64,000 bases of DNA from an uncultured Collinsella sp. (lineage in GTDB: Bacteria > Actinomycetota > Coriobacteriia > Coriobacteriales > Coriobacteriaceae). Below are positions 25,200 to 33,853 of the stretch, in pieces; position 1 is the stretch's first letter; every line of letters starts with the position of its first letter. The translations under genes were made by a program, and so were the position numbers. The stretch is taken from NCBI GenBank assembly GCA_959026725.1, contig CAUFMG010000009.1, positions 1 through 64,000 of the forward strand, read 5' to 3'. The notes under the pieces were generated by a model. The model was not told the origin of the DNA. It worked only from the letters and a program-made list of their open reading frames with translations, and did not search any database.

Positions 25200-27077
25200 T
25201 TGCGCGTTCCGTACCAAGATTGTTTTCATTTAATTGAGCCGTTGCTCGCCAAGGTCGAGAAGCCGAGTCGCTATATCGATCACGAGTGGGGCACGCTTTC
25301 CAAGGCCGATGCCGACTACCGTTGCTGCCTGATCTACCCGGATGTGTACGAGGTCGGTCTGCCCAACCAGGGCATCGCCATCCTCTACAACATCCTTAAC
25401 CAGGCCGAGGGCATCTCCTGCGAGCGTGGCTATGTGCCGTGGCCCGATATGGGTGATGCCATGCGCGAGGCGGGTATTCCGCTGCTGTCGCTCGAGGGTG
25501 CAGCGCCGGTCGCCTCGTTTGATATCGTCGGCCTGCATGTGCCGCACGAGATGGCGGTGACGAACTTCCTCGAGGCACTCGACCTCGCTGGCATTCCGCT
25601 GTTAGCGGCTGACCGCACCGAGGACGACCCCATTATCATCGCCGGCGGTCCCTCGGTGTACAACCCCGAGCCGTACGCGGCCTTCTTCGATGCCATCCTC
25701 ATCGGTGAGGGCGAGGAATCGCTGCTCGAGACCTGCCAGCTGCATCGCCGCCTGCGTGACGAAAGGGTCCCGCGCGCGCAGATTGTCGAGCAGCTTGCAT
25801 CCATTGCCGGCAACTACGTGCCGTCGCTCTATGAGGTTCGTCACGACGAGCCCTGCTCGCCGCATGGCTATACCGTGCCGCGTGAGGGCAAGGATGCGCC
25901 GACCGTGGTCTACAAGCGCGTCGTCGAGGATTTCGGCGCCACGAATCCGCTGTCGCAGTCGTGCGTGCCCTATGCACAGCTGGTTCACGACCGCCTGTCT
26001 ATCGAGATCCTGCGCGGCTGCGCCCGCGGCTGTCGTTTTTGCCAGGCCGGCATGACGTATCGCCCGGTGCGCGAGCGCTCGGCCGACCAGATCGTCTCGT
26101 CGGTGATTCAGGGTCTGGAAAAGACCGGCTATGACGAGGTGTCGCTGACCTCGCTTTCCACGACCGACCACTCCTGCATTCGTGACGTGCTCGGCAGGCT
26201 CAACCGTCGCCTGGAGGATACGGGTATACGCGTGTCTATTCCGTCGCAGCGCCTGGATTCGTTTGGCGTGGATATGGCCGAGTCGGTCGCCGGCGAAAAG
26301 AAAGGTGGCCTGACGTTCGCGCCCGAGGCCGGCAGCCAGCGCATGCGCGACATCATTAACAAGAACGTGACCGAGGAGGACCTGGACCGTGCGGCCAAGG
26401 CGGCCTTCGAGGCCGGCTGGAACCGCATGAAGCTCTACTTTATGATGGGCCTTCCCGGCGAGCGCGACGAGGACATCGTGGCCATCGCCAATCTGGCCGA
26501 TCACGTGCTGGAGCTCGGTCGTTCCGTGGTGCCCAAGGCTCGTCGCGGCTCGATCTCGGTGTCCATCTCTGTTTCGGTCTTTATCCCCAAGGCTGCCACG
26601 CCGTTCCAATGGTGCCCGCAGCTCGACTACGACGACGTCAAGCGTCGCCAGAAGCTGCTTATCACGAGCGTTCGCAACCGTGCCGTTCGCGTGCATTACC
26701 ACGATGCCGAGACCTCGCTCATCGAGGCCGCGCTGTCCCGCGCCGGTCGTGACATGACGCCCGTCATCATCGACGCTTGGCGTTCGGGCTCTCGCTTTGA
26801 CGCCTGGGTAGAGCATTTCTCGCTCGATAACTGGAAGGAAGCTGCTGCCAAAAACGGCATCGACCTCAATGAGCTCGTGCACCTGCCCTACGAGTTGGAC
26901 TGGCGCCTGCCGTGGGAGCACGTGAGCCCCGGCTGCACGCGCGGCTTCCTCGAGCGCGAGTACCGTCGCTCGCTCGAGGGCGTCACGACTCCCGACTGTA
27001 CCCGCACGTCGTGCACCGGCTGCGGGATCTGCCCCACGCTCCACGCCAAGAATGTATTGATGGGTGATCGCGCATGA
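25200..27077 (+). CDS. B12-binding-like radical SAM protein (TIGR03960 family)
   Basis: A 625-residue radical SAM protein starting at TTG 25200. The N-terminal 200 residues resemble a B12-binding domain without a clear cobalamin His. The Fe-S cluster is held by Cys274, Cys278 and Cys281 (C-x3-C-x2-C) in a CARGCRFCQAG motif. SYTSLSTTDHSC-like and FAPEAGSQRMRDIINKNV motifs follow, and the C-terminus has an extra Cys cluster (CTRTSCTGCGICP). Its substrate is unknown in the literature I can recall. The next gene overlaps by four bases and encodes its usual DUF2344 partner. Confidence 0.9.
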   Translation: MRVPYQDCFHLIEPLLAKVEKPSRYIDHEWGTLSKADADYRCCLIYPDVYEVGLPNQGIAILYNILNQAEGISCERGYVPWPDMGDAMREAGIPLLSLEGAAPVASFDIVGLHVPHEMAVTNFLEALDLAGIPLLAADRTEDDPIIIAGGPSVYNPEPYAAFFDAILIGEGEESLLETCQLHRRLRDERVPRAQIVEQLASIAGNYVPSLYEVRHDEPCSPHGYTVPREGKDAPTVVYKRVVEDFGATNPLSQSCVPYAQLVHDRLSIEILRGCARGCRFCQAGMTYRPVRERSADQIVSSVIQGLEKTGYDEVSLTSLSTTDHSCIRDVLGRLNRRLEDTGIRVSIPSQRLDSFGVDMAESVAGEKKGGLTFAPEAGSQRMRDIINKNVTEEDLDRAAKAAFEAGWNRMKLYFMMGLPGERDEDIVAIANLADHVLELGRSVVPKARRGSISVSISVSVFIPKAATPFQWCPQLDYDDVKRRQKLLITSVRNRAVRVHYHDAETSLIEAALSRAGRDMTPVIIDAWRSGSRFDAWVEHFSLDNWKEAAAKNGIDLNELVHLPYELDWRLPWEHVSPGCTRGFLEREYRRSLEGVTTPDCTRTSCTGCGICPTLHAKNVLMGDRA

Positions 27078-27886
27078 GTGAGCGCCTGACCGACAACCCC
27101 TCGCTCTTTAGACTTCGTGTTCGCTATGGCAAGCGCGATCGCCTTAAGTACCTGGGCCATCTCGAAGTAATCCATACCATTGAGCGCATCGTGCGCCGTG
27201 CGGGACTTCCCTATGCCGTCACGCAGGGCTTCTCTCCGCACATGCGCGTGGGCTTCTCTTCGGCGCTGCCGGTGGGTACGTCGTCGACCTGCGAGTGGTA
27301 TGACCTGTTTATGACCGAGTTCGTGGCGCTCGACGAGGCGTTTGGGCGCCTGGCTGCGGCGTCTCCGGCCGATCTGGCGCCCATCGAGGCGGCGTACATC
27401 GACGTGCGCACGCCGGCGTTGACGGCGCAGCTCACGCGCCTGTCGTATCGCATCGACCTGCACTTGGATCCCGAGGCGCCCGTAAGCGCCGACGAGGTGC
27501 GTCGTGCGATCGACACGCTGCGCGCGGATCATGGCATCGACTACGCGCGCGGCAAAAAGAGCAAGCGCTTGGATTTGGATCACACGCTCGTGGGCTATGA
27601 GCTCACGGCGGGGGAGCGCCCGGACCATTTGGTGCTCATGCTCGACACCCATGCCGACAACGAGGGCTCCATGCGTCCGGAAATTTTGCTTTCTGCTGCT
27701 GATGTTTTGTTGCAGGGCTTGACCCCGGGCGTGGATGCACCTATTGTTTCCACCGGTATGCAAGACCTCGTGACCATCTGCTCCTACGATGTCGAGCGTC
27801 AGAATCAAGCATGCGAGGACGACGAGGGCCGACTCGTCAGCCCCATACCTGTGCGAACTTGTGGATTTGCTCCACATACTCGTTGA
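27074..27886 (+). CDS. Radical SAM-associated protein, DUF2344 (TIGR03936 family)
   Basis: A 270-residue protein whose start overlaps the stop of the radical SAM gene (ATGA). The first half has the family pattern RVRYGKRDRLKYLGHLEVIHTIERIVRRAGLPYAVTQGFSPHMRVGFSSALPVG. In many bacteria it is fused to, or always next to, the radical SAM protein and sits before rng or rplU, which suggests RNA or ribosome modification; this is inference. The rplU promoter lies over its last codons. Confidence 0.9.
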   Translation: MSERLTDNPSLFRLRVRYGKRDRLKYLGHLEVIHTIERIVRRAGLPYAVTQGFSPHMRVGFSSALPVGTSSTCEWYDLFMTEFVALDEAFGRLAAASPADLAPIEAAYIDVRTPALTAQLTRLSYRIDLHLDPEAPVSADEVRRAIDTLRADHGIDYARGKKSKRLDLDHTLVGYELTAGERPDHLVLMLDTHADNEGSMRPEILLSAADVLLQGLTPGVDAPIVSTGMQDLVTICSYDVERQNQACEDDEGRLVSPIPVRTCGFAPHTR

Positions 27887-27911
27887 CGGGGGTATTTTCG
27901 CCTGCTACTAT
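27883..27911 (+). promoter_or_regulatory. Promoter of rplU-rpmA
   Basis: TTGACG (27883-27888) and TACTAT (27906-27911) are separated by 17 bases. The -35 overlaps the TGA stop of the upstream gene. The leader to rplU is about 35 bases. Confidence 0.8.
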
Positions 27912-27953
27912 ATTCGGCTGTTGCACTAACTGATGCATGAAGGGCAAGTAAAC

Positions 27954-28328
27954 ATGTACGCAATCGTTAACACGGGCGGCAAGCAGTACAAGGTCGCCAC
28001 CGACGATGTCATCACCGTCGAGAAGATCGAGGGCAATGAGGGCGACAAGGTCACCCTGCCGGTTATCTTCCTCAACGATGGTAAGAAGATCGTCACCGAT
28101 CCCGACAAGCTGGCCAAGGCCAAGGTTACCGCTCAGATCGTTGAGCAGTTCAAGGGCGAGAAGCAGCTGGTCTTCAAGTTCCACAAGCGCAAGCGCTATC
28201 GTCGTCTGAAGGGTCACCGTCAGCAGCTCACCAAGCTGAAGATCGTGAAGGTTCAGGCTACCTCCCGCGCCAAGAAGGCTGTCAAGGCAGAGGCCGAGGC
28301 TGTTGCCGAGGCTCCCGTCGCCGAGTAG
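27954..28328 (+). CDS. rplU: 50S ribosomal protein L21
   Basis: A 124-residue L21 that binds 23S rRNA. It begins MYAIVNTGGKQYKV and contains KFHKRKRYRRLKGHRQQLTKLKI, the conserved RNA-binding end. The last 22 residues or so are an Ala/Glu/Lys tail absent from the 103-residue E. coli protein. I use ATG 27954, since the family starts exactly there; an in-frame ATG 21 bases upstream adds unrelated residues. Confidence 0.97.
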   Translation: MYAIVNTGGKQYKVATDDVITVEKIEGNEGDKVTLPVIFLNDGKKIVTDPDKLAKAKVTAQIVEQFKGEKQLVFKFHKRKRYRRLKGHRQQLTKLKIVKVQATSRAKKAVKAEAEAVAEAPVAE

Positions 28329-28361
28329 ATTACACTCGTAACGAAAGAGTAGGTATACACA

Positions 28362-28619
28362 ATGGCACACAAAAAAGGACTCGGTTCCTCCCGTAATGGC
28401 CGTGACTCCCGCGGTCAGCGCCTTGGCACGAAGCGCTATGCCGGCCAGACGGTAACCACGGGCACGATTCTCGTCCGTCAGCACGGCACGCACATCCACC
28501 CGGGTGAGAACGTTGGCCGTGGTAAGGACGACACGCTGTTCGCGCTGGTCGACGGTACCGTTGAGTTCCACAAGGGTATCAAGCACAGGGTCAGCGTACG
28601 CCCGCTCGCGAACGCGTAA
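28362..28619 (+). CDS. rpmA: 50S ribosomal protein L27
   Basis: An 85-residue L27 with the standard N-terminus MAHKKGLGSSRNGRDS that reaches the peptidyl-transferase centre, and GTILVRQHGTHIHPGENVGRGKDDTLFA-type core. There is no Firmicutes-style cleavable extension before MAHKKG. It is 33 bases after rplU. Confidence 0.97.
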   Translation: MAHKKGLGSSRNGRDSRGQRLGTKRYAGQTVTTGTILVRQHGTHIHPGENVGRGKDDTLFALVDGTVEFHKGIKHRVSVRPLANA

Positions 28620-28644
28620 TTCACCCTTCATAGAGCACATATGT

Positions 28645-28688
28645 GGGAGGCACTTGAGTTTTAGGATTCAAGGGTCTCCCTCTTTTTT
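28645..28688 (+). terminator. Intrinsic terminator between rpmA and obg
   Basis: GGGAGGCACTTGAG pairs with ATTCAAGGGTCTCCC apart from one mismatch, and TCTTTTTT follows. It separates the ribosomal pair from obg, although obg has no evident promoter of its own, so read-through is likely. Confidence 0.8.
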
Positions 28689-28704
28689 GTAGGAGGCGAT
28701 TCTG

Positions 28705-30171
28705 TTGTCACAGTTCACCGATATCAGCCGCATTAACGTGTGCGGCGGCGACGGCGGAGCCGGATGCATGTCGTTTAGGCGCGAGGCATTTGTCCCCAAG
28801 GGCGGCCCCGATGGCGGCGACGGCGGTCGTGGCGGCAATGTCGTCATCCAGGCCGATGCTCAGCTGTCTTCGCTGATCGATTACCGCTTTAAGCATCACT
28901 TCCGCGCCGAGCGCGGCACGCACGGGCAGGGTGCCCGTCGTAACGGCAAGAGCGGCGAGGACCTGATTCTCAAGGTCCCTATGGGTACCGTGGTGCGCGA
29001 GCTCGACCCCGAGACGCAGACCCCGATGTTCGAGATTGCCGACCTCGTTCACGATGGCGAGCGCGTTGTCGTGGCGCCCGGCGGTGCCGGTGGTCTGGGA
29101 AATACGCACTTTGTGACGTCGGTGCGCCGCGCGCCCGCGTTCGCTCAGCTGGGCGAGCCGGCCGAGGAGCACTGGATCGAGCTCGAGATGAAGCTTATGG
29201 CTGATGCCGCGCTCGTGGGCTTTCCCTCGGTGGGTAAGTCATCGCTCATTGCGCGCATGAGTGCCGCCCGCCCCAAGATCGCTGACTACCCGTTTACCAC
29301 GCTCGTGCCGAACCTCGGCATGGTGCGTGCCGGCGAATATTCTTACGTCGTTGCCGACGTCCCCGGTCTCATCGAGGGCGCGAGCGAGGGCAAGGGCCTG
29401 GGTCACCAGTTCCTGCGCCACATTGAGCGTACGGCTCTGATCATGCATGTCGTCGACATGACGGGTGGTTTTGAGGATCGCGATCCGGTCGAGGACTATC
29501 GCATCATCAACCGCGAGCTCGAGCAGTATGGCGCCGAGCTTTCGGAGCGTCCGCAGATTGTCGTTGCCAACAAGTGCGACGCGCCGGGCACGGCCGATAA
29601 GATTGCCGACCTCAAGCGTGCAGCGCTCGACGATGGCCATATGTTCTTTGCCGTGTCTGCCGTGACGGGCGCCGGCCTCAACACGCTGATGCTTGCCGTG
29701 GGTGAGCAGGTGGCCAAGCTCCGCGCCGAGCTGGCGGTCTCCGATGAGCCGGTCGACCTGCACGACGATGAATGGGAGCGCCGTCGCCTGCAGCGAGAGA
29801 AGCGTTTCCGCATTGTCCAGGAAGAGCCCGGTGCCTTCCGCGTGGTCGGTCGTGCCATCGAGCGCATGGTCATTCAGACCGACTGGGAAAATGAGGAAGC
29901 CGTCATTTACCTGCAGCATAAGTTTGCGCGTATGGGTGTTGACGATGCGCTCGAGAAGGCCGGTTGCCGTGCGGGCGACGAGGTCCGCATTTGCCAGCGC
30001 GCCTTTGACTTTGAGGGCGCCGAGGACTTCTCGGAGTACGAGGAGCTCGAGGATGCTGGCGAGGACGTTGCCGTTGAAGCCATTGACGTGGCTGATGCTG
30101 CGGATGAGGGCGTCGAGGTTGTCGATGCGGCGGATGCCGCGGGCGATGCCGAGACCTCGGAGGGCGAGTAG
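28705..30171 (+). CDS. obg: GTPase Obg (CgtA)
   Basis: A 488-residue ribosome-assembly and stress GTPase. The glycine-rich Obg domain covers about 1-158 (CGGDGGAGCMSFRREAFVPKG), the G domain follows with GFPSVGKS, DVPGLIEGA and NKCD, and an OCT domain lies at about 350-430. The C-terminus adds about 50 acidic residues (Glu, Asp, Ala, Val). The start is TTG 28705, eight bases after AGGAGG. It heads obg-nadD-yqeK-rsfS. Confidence 0.96.
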   Translation: MSQFTDISRINVCGGDGGAGCMSFRREAFVPKGGPDGGDGGRGGNVVIQADAQLSSLIDYRFKHHFRAERGTHGQGARRNGKSGEDLILKVPMGTVVRELDPETQTPMFEIADLVHDGERVVVAPGGAGGLGNTHFVTSVRRAPAFAQLGEPAEEHWIELEMKLMADAALVGFPSVGKSSLIARMSAARPKIADYPFTTLVPNLGMVRAGEYSYVVADVPGLIEGASEGKGLGHQFLRHIERTALIMHVVDMTGGFEDRDPVEDYRIINRELEQYGAELSERPQIVVANKCDAPGTADKIADLKRAALDDGHMFFAVSAVTGAGLNTLMLAVGEQVAKLRAELAVSDEPVDLHDDEWERRRLQREKRFRIVQEEPGAFRVVGRAIERMVIQTDWENEEAVIYLQHKFARMGVDDALEKAGCRAGDEVRICQRAFDFEGAEDFSEYEELEDAGEDVAVEAIDVADAADEGVEVVDAADAAGDAETSEGE

Positions 30172-30174
30172 GCC

Positions 30175-30852
30175 ATGTCGCTGCGCGGTGGAATCGGTCT
30201 GCCCGAGCTTCCTCTAGAGGACGGGCAGGAGTTTAGGCTCGGCATTATGGGTGGCACCTTTGATCCCATCCATTACGGGCACCTGGTGACTGCCGAGCAG
30301 GCGCGCGAGTCGCTCGACTTGGACGCTGTGCTCTTTATGCCGGCGGGCTCTCCTGCTTTTAAGCTTGACAAGCCGGTGACGCCTGCCGAGGACCGTTATG
30401 CCATGACGGTCCTCGCCACCGCCGCGAACCCGGCTTTTTTGGCGAGCCGGTTCGAGATCGACCGCCCGGGCGTAACCTATACGGCCGATACGCTTCATGC
30501 CCTTCGCGACTTTTACCCGCCGCAGGTAAAGCTCTACTTTATTACGGGCGCCGACGCGATCATCGATATCGTGACCTGGCATGATGCCGAACGAATCGCT
30601 GAGCTTGCTACCTTTATTGCGGCGACACGACCGGGCTTTGATATCGATACGGCGCGTGCCCGAATCAAAGAGTCGGGGCTGCCGTTCGACGTGCGCTATA
30701 TTCAGATTCCAGCGTTGGCGATCAGCTCGACGAACATTCGTAAGCGAGTTGCCCGCGGTATGAGCGTGCGCTATCTTACGAGCGAGTCCGTGCTCGGCTA
30801 CATTCGCAAACGCAGGCTATATGCCGATTTGGGCCAAGAAGATTTTGAGTGA
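30175..30852 (+). CDS. nadD: Nicotinate-nucleotide adenylyltransferase
   Basis: A 225-residue enzyme that makes deamido-NAD from nicotinate mononucleotide and ATP. The nucleotidyltransferase motif GGTFDPIHYGHL is near residues 24-35 and ISSTNIRKRVARG lies near the end. It starts three bases after obg, a common arrangement. About 20 residues precede the core, slightly more than usual; a later start is possible but no better ribosome-binding site is evident. Confidence 0.95.
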   Translation: MSLRGGIGLPELPLEDGQEFRLGIMGGTFDPIHYGHLVTAEQARESLDLDAVLFMPAGSPAFKLDKPVTPAEDRYAMTVLATAANPAFLASRFEIDRPGVTYTADTLHALRDFYPPQVKLYFITGADAIIDIVTWHDAERIAELATFIAATRPGFDIDTARARIKESGLPFDVRYIQIPALAISSTNIRKRVARGMSVRYLTSESVLGYIRKRRLYADLGQEDFE

Positions 30853-30864
30853 TGGGGGTCTACG

Positions 30865-31473
30865 TTGTCGGTAGAGGATCAGTTTGAGGGCGATGAGCGC
30901 GCGCTGCTCAAGCGCATTCAAGAGCTGCTCGATGTTCGCATGAAGGATAAGCGCAAGCGCTATGTGCATTCGCTGGGTGTTGCCGAGACCGCACTTCATC
31001 TGGCCGAGGTCTACGGCGTTGACCGCTTTGATGCCGCTGCCGCCGGCCTGATCCATGACTGGGACAAAGTGCTCTCCGACGACGAGCTGGTCACGCGCGC
31101 TCTGCACTACGGCATTAAGATTGCCGGCTCTCCTTCCGCCGCGACGCCGCTTTTGCATGGCCCTGTTGCCGCCTATGAGCTTCCGCAGCTTTTCCCCGAG
31201 TTGTCGTTGGCCGTTTTCCAGGCTGTCGACCGTCACACCGTGGGTGCCTGCGACATGACGCCGCTCGATATGGTGGTCTTTGTGGCCGATGCCATCGAGC
31301 CCAACCGCCACGGCGACTATGCCCATGCGTTGCGTAAGATGGTGGGGGAGTCGACGCTCGACGAGTTGTTCTTCTCCTGTTTTGCGCAGGGTTTGGTCTA
31401 TGTGATTCAGTCCGGGCGCTATCTTTATCCCACGGCTATTTCGATTTACAACCATTACGCCCAGCTGCGCTAG
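30865..31473 (+). CDS. yqeK: HD-domain phosphohydrolase, YqeK family (symmetrical Ap4A hydrolase)
   Basis: A 202-residue HD protein starting at TTG 30865. The metal-binding residues are visible in YVHSLGVAETALHLAE, LIHDWDK, HGPVAAYEL and DRHTVGACDMTPLDMVVFVAD. The family splits Ap4A into two ADP. The gene order nadD-yqeK-rsfS is widely conserved. The N-terminal 30 residues vary in the family. Confidence 0.93.
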   Translation: MSVEDQFEGDERALLKRIQELLDVRMKDKRKRYVHSLGVAETALHLAEVYGVDRFDAAAAGLIHDWDKVLSDDELVTRALHYGIKIAGSPSAATPLLHGPVAAYELPQLFPELSLAVFQAVDRHTVGACDMTPLDMVVFVADAIEPNRHGDYAHALRKMVGESTLDELFFSCFAQGLVYVIQSGRYLYPTAISIYNHYAQLR

Positions 31474-31501
31474 CTCGGGTGCGTCTAGAAAGAGGTATTC
31501 C

Positions 31502-31957
31502 ATGGCCGACGAGACCATGACCGACGAGCAGATTCTTGAAGGTGTGGAGCACAAGAGCTTCGTCGCCACGTCCGACCGCACTGCCGCCTCGCTGTCTGCG
31601 AGCGGTGTCGCCGCCGAGGATGTCGCCCGCGCCGCCGCGCAGGCCGCCTACGACAAGAAGGGCGAGGACGTTCAGGTGCTCGACCTGACCGAGCTTTCCG
31701 ACGTATGCGACTACTTTGTGCTTGCCACCGGTACCAACAACCGCCAGGTCGATTCTATCGTCGACGAGATCGAGGAGAAGGTCGCCGAGGCTTGCGGCGA
31801 GCACCCGTTCTCCATCGAGGGTCGCGAGCAGAAGACCTGGATGCTCATGGACTACGGTTCGGTTGTCGTCCACGTCTTCACTCCCGAAGCCCGCGACTTC
31901 TACCGCCTCGAGAAACTCTGGGGAGACGCCCCCCAGCTCCCCCTCAACCTCCTCTAG
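31502..31957 (+). CDS. rsfS: Ribosomal silencing factor RsfS
   Basis: A 151-residue member of the RsfS/YbeB/Iojap family that binds L14 and blocks joining of the ribosomal subunits when nutrients are low. The core is residues 50-145 (DVQVLDLTELSDVCDYFVLATGTNNRQVDSIVDEIEEKV, WMLMDYGSVVVHVFTPEARDFYRLEKLWGDA). The first 45 residues are an extra acidic and Ala-rich part. The stop TAG is followed at once by a second TAG, which belongs to a repeat. Confidence 0.95.
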   Translation: MADETMTDEQILEGVEHKSFVATSDRTAASLSASGVAAEDVARAAAQAAYDKKGEDVQVLDLTELSDVCDYFVLATGTNNRQVDSIVDEIEEKVAEACGEHPFSIEGREQKTWMLMDYGSVVVHVFTPEARDFYRLEKLWGDAPQLPLNLL

Positions 31958-31987
31958 TAGCTCATTTGAGACGGGGTTTAGCTACCC
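31957..31987. repeat. REP-like repeat, copy A
   Basis: GTAGCT at the left and AGCTAC at the right form inverted ends around TTTGAGACGGGGTTT. It shares its layout with two copies at 39977-40039. It begins at the last base of the rsfS stop codon. Confidence 0.7.
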
Positions 31988-31998
31988 TCACGCATATC

Positions 31999-32041
31999 GC
32001 CGGGCAGTTGCGGTTTTCCGCACCTGCCCGGCTTTCTTTTT
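31999..32041. terminator. Terminator between convergent rsfS and dinB
   Basis: GCCGGGCAGTTGCGG pairs with CCGCACCTGCCCGGC (one mismatch) around TTTT, followed by TTTCTTTTT. Confidence 0.9.
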
Positions 32042-32053
32042 GCCCAAAGGCGG

Positions 32054-33268
32054 TTAATCGTTGAAGCGGGATTGGCGGCCGAAGGATAGGGCGGTGTCGC
32101 CGAATTTGTCTCGGACGGCGTCGATGGCGACGGAGAGGCCGCGGCGGTCGCTGGATTGGGCTCCACGGTCGTCGACTTCGCAGAACAGGTCGGTCTGGAT
32201 GCCGCCCCGATGGTCAAAGTCGCTCATGCCGATGCCTGCTAAGCGAACGTGCATTCCTTCCTGCCAGATGTTGTCGAGCAGATCGAGTGCAACCGCCACG
32301 AAGATGTTCTCATCGTCGGTCGGATGAGGCAGCCGGCGCTGTGCCGTACGCCCGCTGCCATACGAATACTTAAGCTTGAGCGTTACCGTGGCACCCGTCA
32401 GCCCCTGACGGCGCAGACGGCGTCCCACTGACTCTCCCAACAGCGCAATCGCCGCCTCAATATCCCCACGCTCAGTCAAATCTTTAGCAAAGGTGCGTTC
32501 ATTGCTGACCGACTTGACCTCGCGCTCTTCATCGAGGCTCGTGACTTCAGAGATTTCGAGTCCCAGCGCACGCTGGCGCATGTGCTCGCCGTTGACGCCA
32601 AAAATAGAGGCCAAGGTGGATTCCGGTGCACGTGATAGCTCGCCGAGGGTGTAGATGCGCATGCGGCGCAGTCGCTCCTCGGCCGAGCGCCCGATGCCAC
32701 TCATGGCAGATACCGGCAGCGCGGCCAAAAAGCGCTGCTCGGTTCCGGGGCGCACGATGGTCAGCCCAAACGGCTTATCCCGCTCGCTTGCGATTTTTGC
32801 GACCGTCTTGTTGCAGCCAACGCCAATGGAGCAGGTCACTCCCAGCCCTGTCACGCGGTCGCTTATACGCCGCGCAACCAGCAGCGGGTCTTCGGGCGCA
32901 AAGCGACCCGGTGTGATATCGATAAAGGCTTCGTCGATGGATACGCGCTCGACGCGCGGGGTCTCGTCGGCGAGAATCGCCATGACCTGCGCGCTCACCT
33001 CGCGGTAGCGATCAAAGTGCCCGTGCGTCCAAATGGCTTGCGGGCACAAGCGCCGTGCCTCGGCTGAGGGCATGGCGGAGTGCACGCCAAAGCGGCGCGC
33101 CTCATACGAACACGTTGACACGACGCCACGCGAATCGGCGTCTCCGCCCACGATGAGCGGCTTTCCGCGCCATTCGGGATGATCGAGCATCTCCACGCTC
33201 GCAAAAAACGCATCAAGGTCCATCAGACCCACCGCCGGACCCGTCCAGGGAGGCGGCGTGACGCCCAT
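32054..33268 (-). CDS. dinB: DNA polymerase IV (Y family)
   Basis: About 404 residues. The palm begins GLMDLDAFFASVEML with the first catalytic Asp, SIDEAFID holds the others, and GVGCNKTVAKIAS and GIGRSAEERLRRM are fingers and helix-hairpin-helix parts. The little finger covers the last 110 residues. The polymerase copies past damaged bases with low fidelity. I chose ATG 33268, which has GAGG five bases upstream; ATG 33307 gives 13 more residues but would lie at the predicted transcription start. No Gram-positive LexA box (CGAAC-N4-GTTCG) is visible. Confidence 0.94.
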   Translation of the reverse strand: MGVTPPPWTGPAVGLMDLDAFFASVEMLDHPEWRGKPLIVGGDADSRGVVSTCSYEARRFGVHSAMPSAEARRLCPQAIWTHGHFDRYREVSAQVMAILADETPRVERVSIDEAFIDITPGRFAPEDPLLVARRISDRVTGLGVTCSIGVGCNKTVAKIASERDKPFGLTIVRPGTEQRFLAALPVSAMSGIGRSAEERLRRMRIYTLGELSRAPESTLASIFGVNGEHMRQRALGLEISEVTSLDEEREVKSVSNERTFAKDLTERGDIEAAIALLGESVGRRLRRQGLTGATVTLKLKYSYGSGRTAQRRLPHPTDDENIFVAVALDLLDNIWQEGMHVRLAGIGMSDFDHRGGIQTDLFCEVDDRGAQSSDRRGLSVAIDAVRDKFGDTALSFGRQSRFND

Positions 33269-33313
33269 GGCATCCTCATAACCGTATGTATGTTCGCGTC
33301 TTTCCATGTCATG

Positions 33314-33319
33314 AGTATA
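33314..33319 (-). promoter_or_regulatory. Candidate -10 box of dinB
   Basis: TATACT on the minus strand lies about 12 bases before ATG 33307 and 45 before ATG 33268. No good -35 was found. This supports the shorter DinB start. Confidence 0.4.
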
Positions 33320-33423
33320 CCGCGCAGCTCATGTGGGGTGCGTGTATATGCTTGCAAATCCCGAATTCTTGTCTAAGATATGGATTTGCCCTCGACTACA
33401 CCGAAGAAGTTGGTCTCACGGAC

Positions 33424-33452
33424 TTCACCTGCCCGCGTCGATGGCGTATTAT
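33424..33452 (+). promoter_or_regulatory. Likely promoter of the rpsP operon
   Basis: TTCACC (33424-33429) and TATTAT (33447-33452) are separated by 17 bases, about 55 bases before rpsP. I see nothing else in the 240 bases between dinB and rpsP. Confidence 0.55.
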
Positions 33453-33508
33453 GTTCAACTGTTTGTTTGTAGTTGCAGCCTAAAGCTGCTTGGTTGGAGG
33501 AGTTTCCT

Positions 33509-33850
33509 TTGGCAGTCAAGATTCGCCTTGCTCGTCACGGCGCTAAGAAGCGTCCGTACTACCGTGTCGTCGTCGCCGATTCCCGCGCCCCGCGTGACGG
33601 TCGTATCATCGAGGAGGTTGGCCGCTACAACCCGATGACCGCCCCCAAGACCATCAACCTCGACCTCGAGAAGATCGCCGACTGGCAGTCCAAGGGCGCT
33701 CAGCTCACCGACGCCGTCGCCGCTCTGGTCAAGGCCGCCAACGAGGGCGAGAAGACCGAGACCGTCGTCAAGAAGTCCAAGAAGCAGCTCGCCAAAGAGG
33801 GCGAGGCCGCTAAGGCTGCCGCTGAGGCCGCTGAGGGCGCCGAGGAGTAA
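33509..33850 (+). CDS. rpsP: 30S ribosomal protein S16
   Basis: A 113-residue S16 starting at TTG 33509 with GGAGGAG upstream; the frame stays open before that, but the family begins AVKIRLARHGAKKRPYYRVVVADSRAPRDG. The core ends near residue 80. The rest is a Lys/Ala/Glu tail, longer than in the 82-residue E. coli protein. It leads rpsP-khpA-rimM-trmD. Confidence 0.97.
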   Translation: MAVKIRLARHGAKKRPYYRVVVADSRAPRDGRIIEEVGRYNPMTAPKTINLDLEKIADWQSKGAQLTDAVAALVKAANEGEKTETVVKKSKKQLAKEGEAAKAAAEAAEGAEE

Positions 33851-33853
33851 ATC

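Noticed and set aside
28362..28400. Cleavable N-terminal extension on L27 as in Firmicutes
   Set aside because: The protein begins directly with MAHKKG; nothing precedes it in frame with a ribosome-binding site.
33308..33423. Classic Gram-positive LexA box for dinB
   Set aside because: No CGAAC-N4-GTTCG match was found; a GAAC in the dinB start region lacks the second half.
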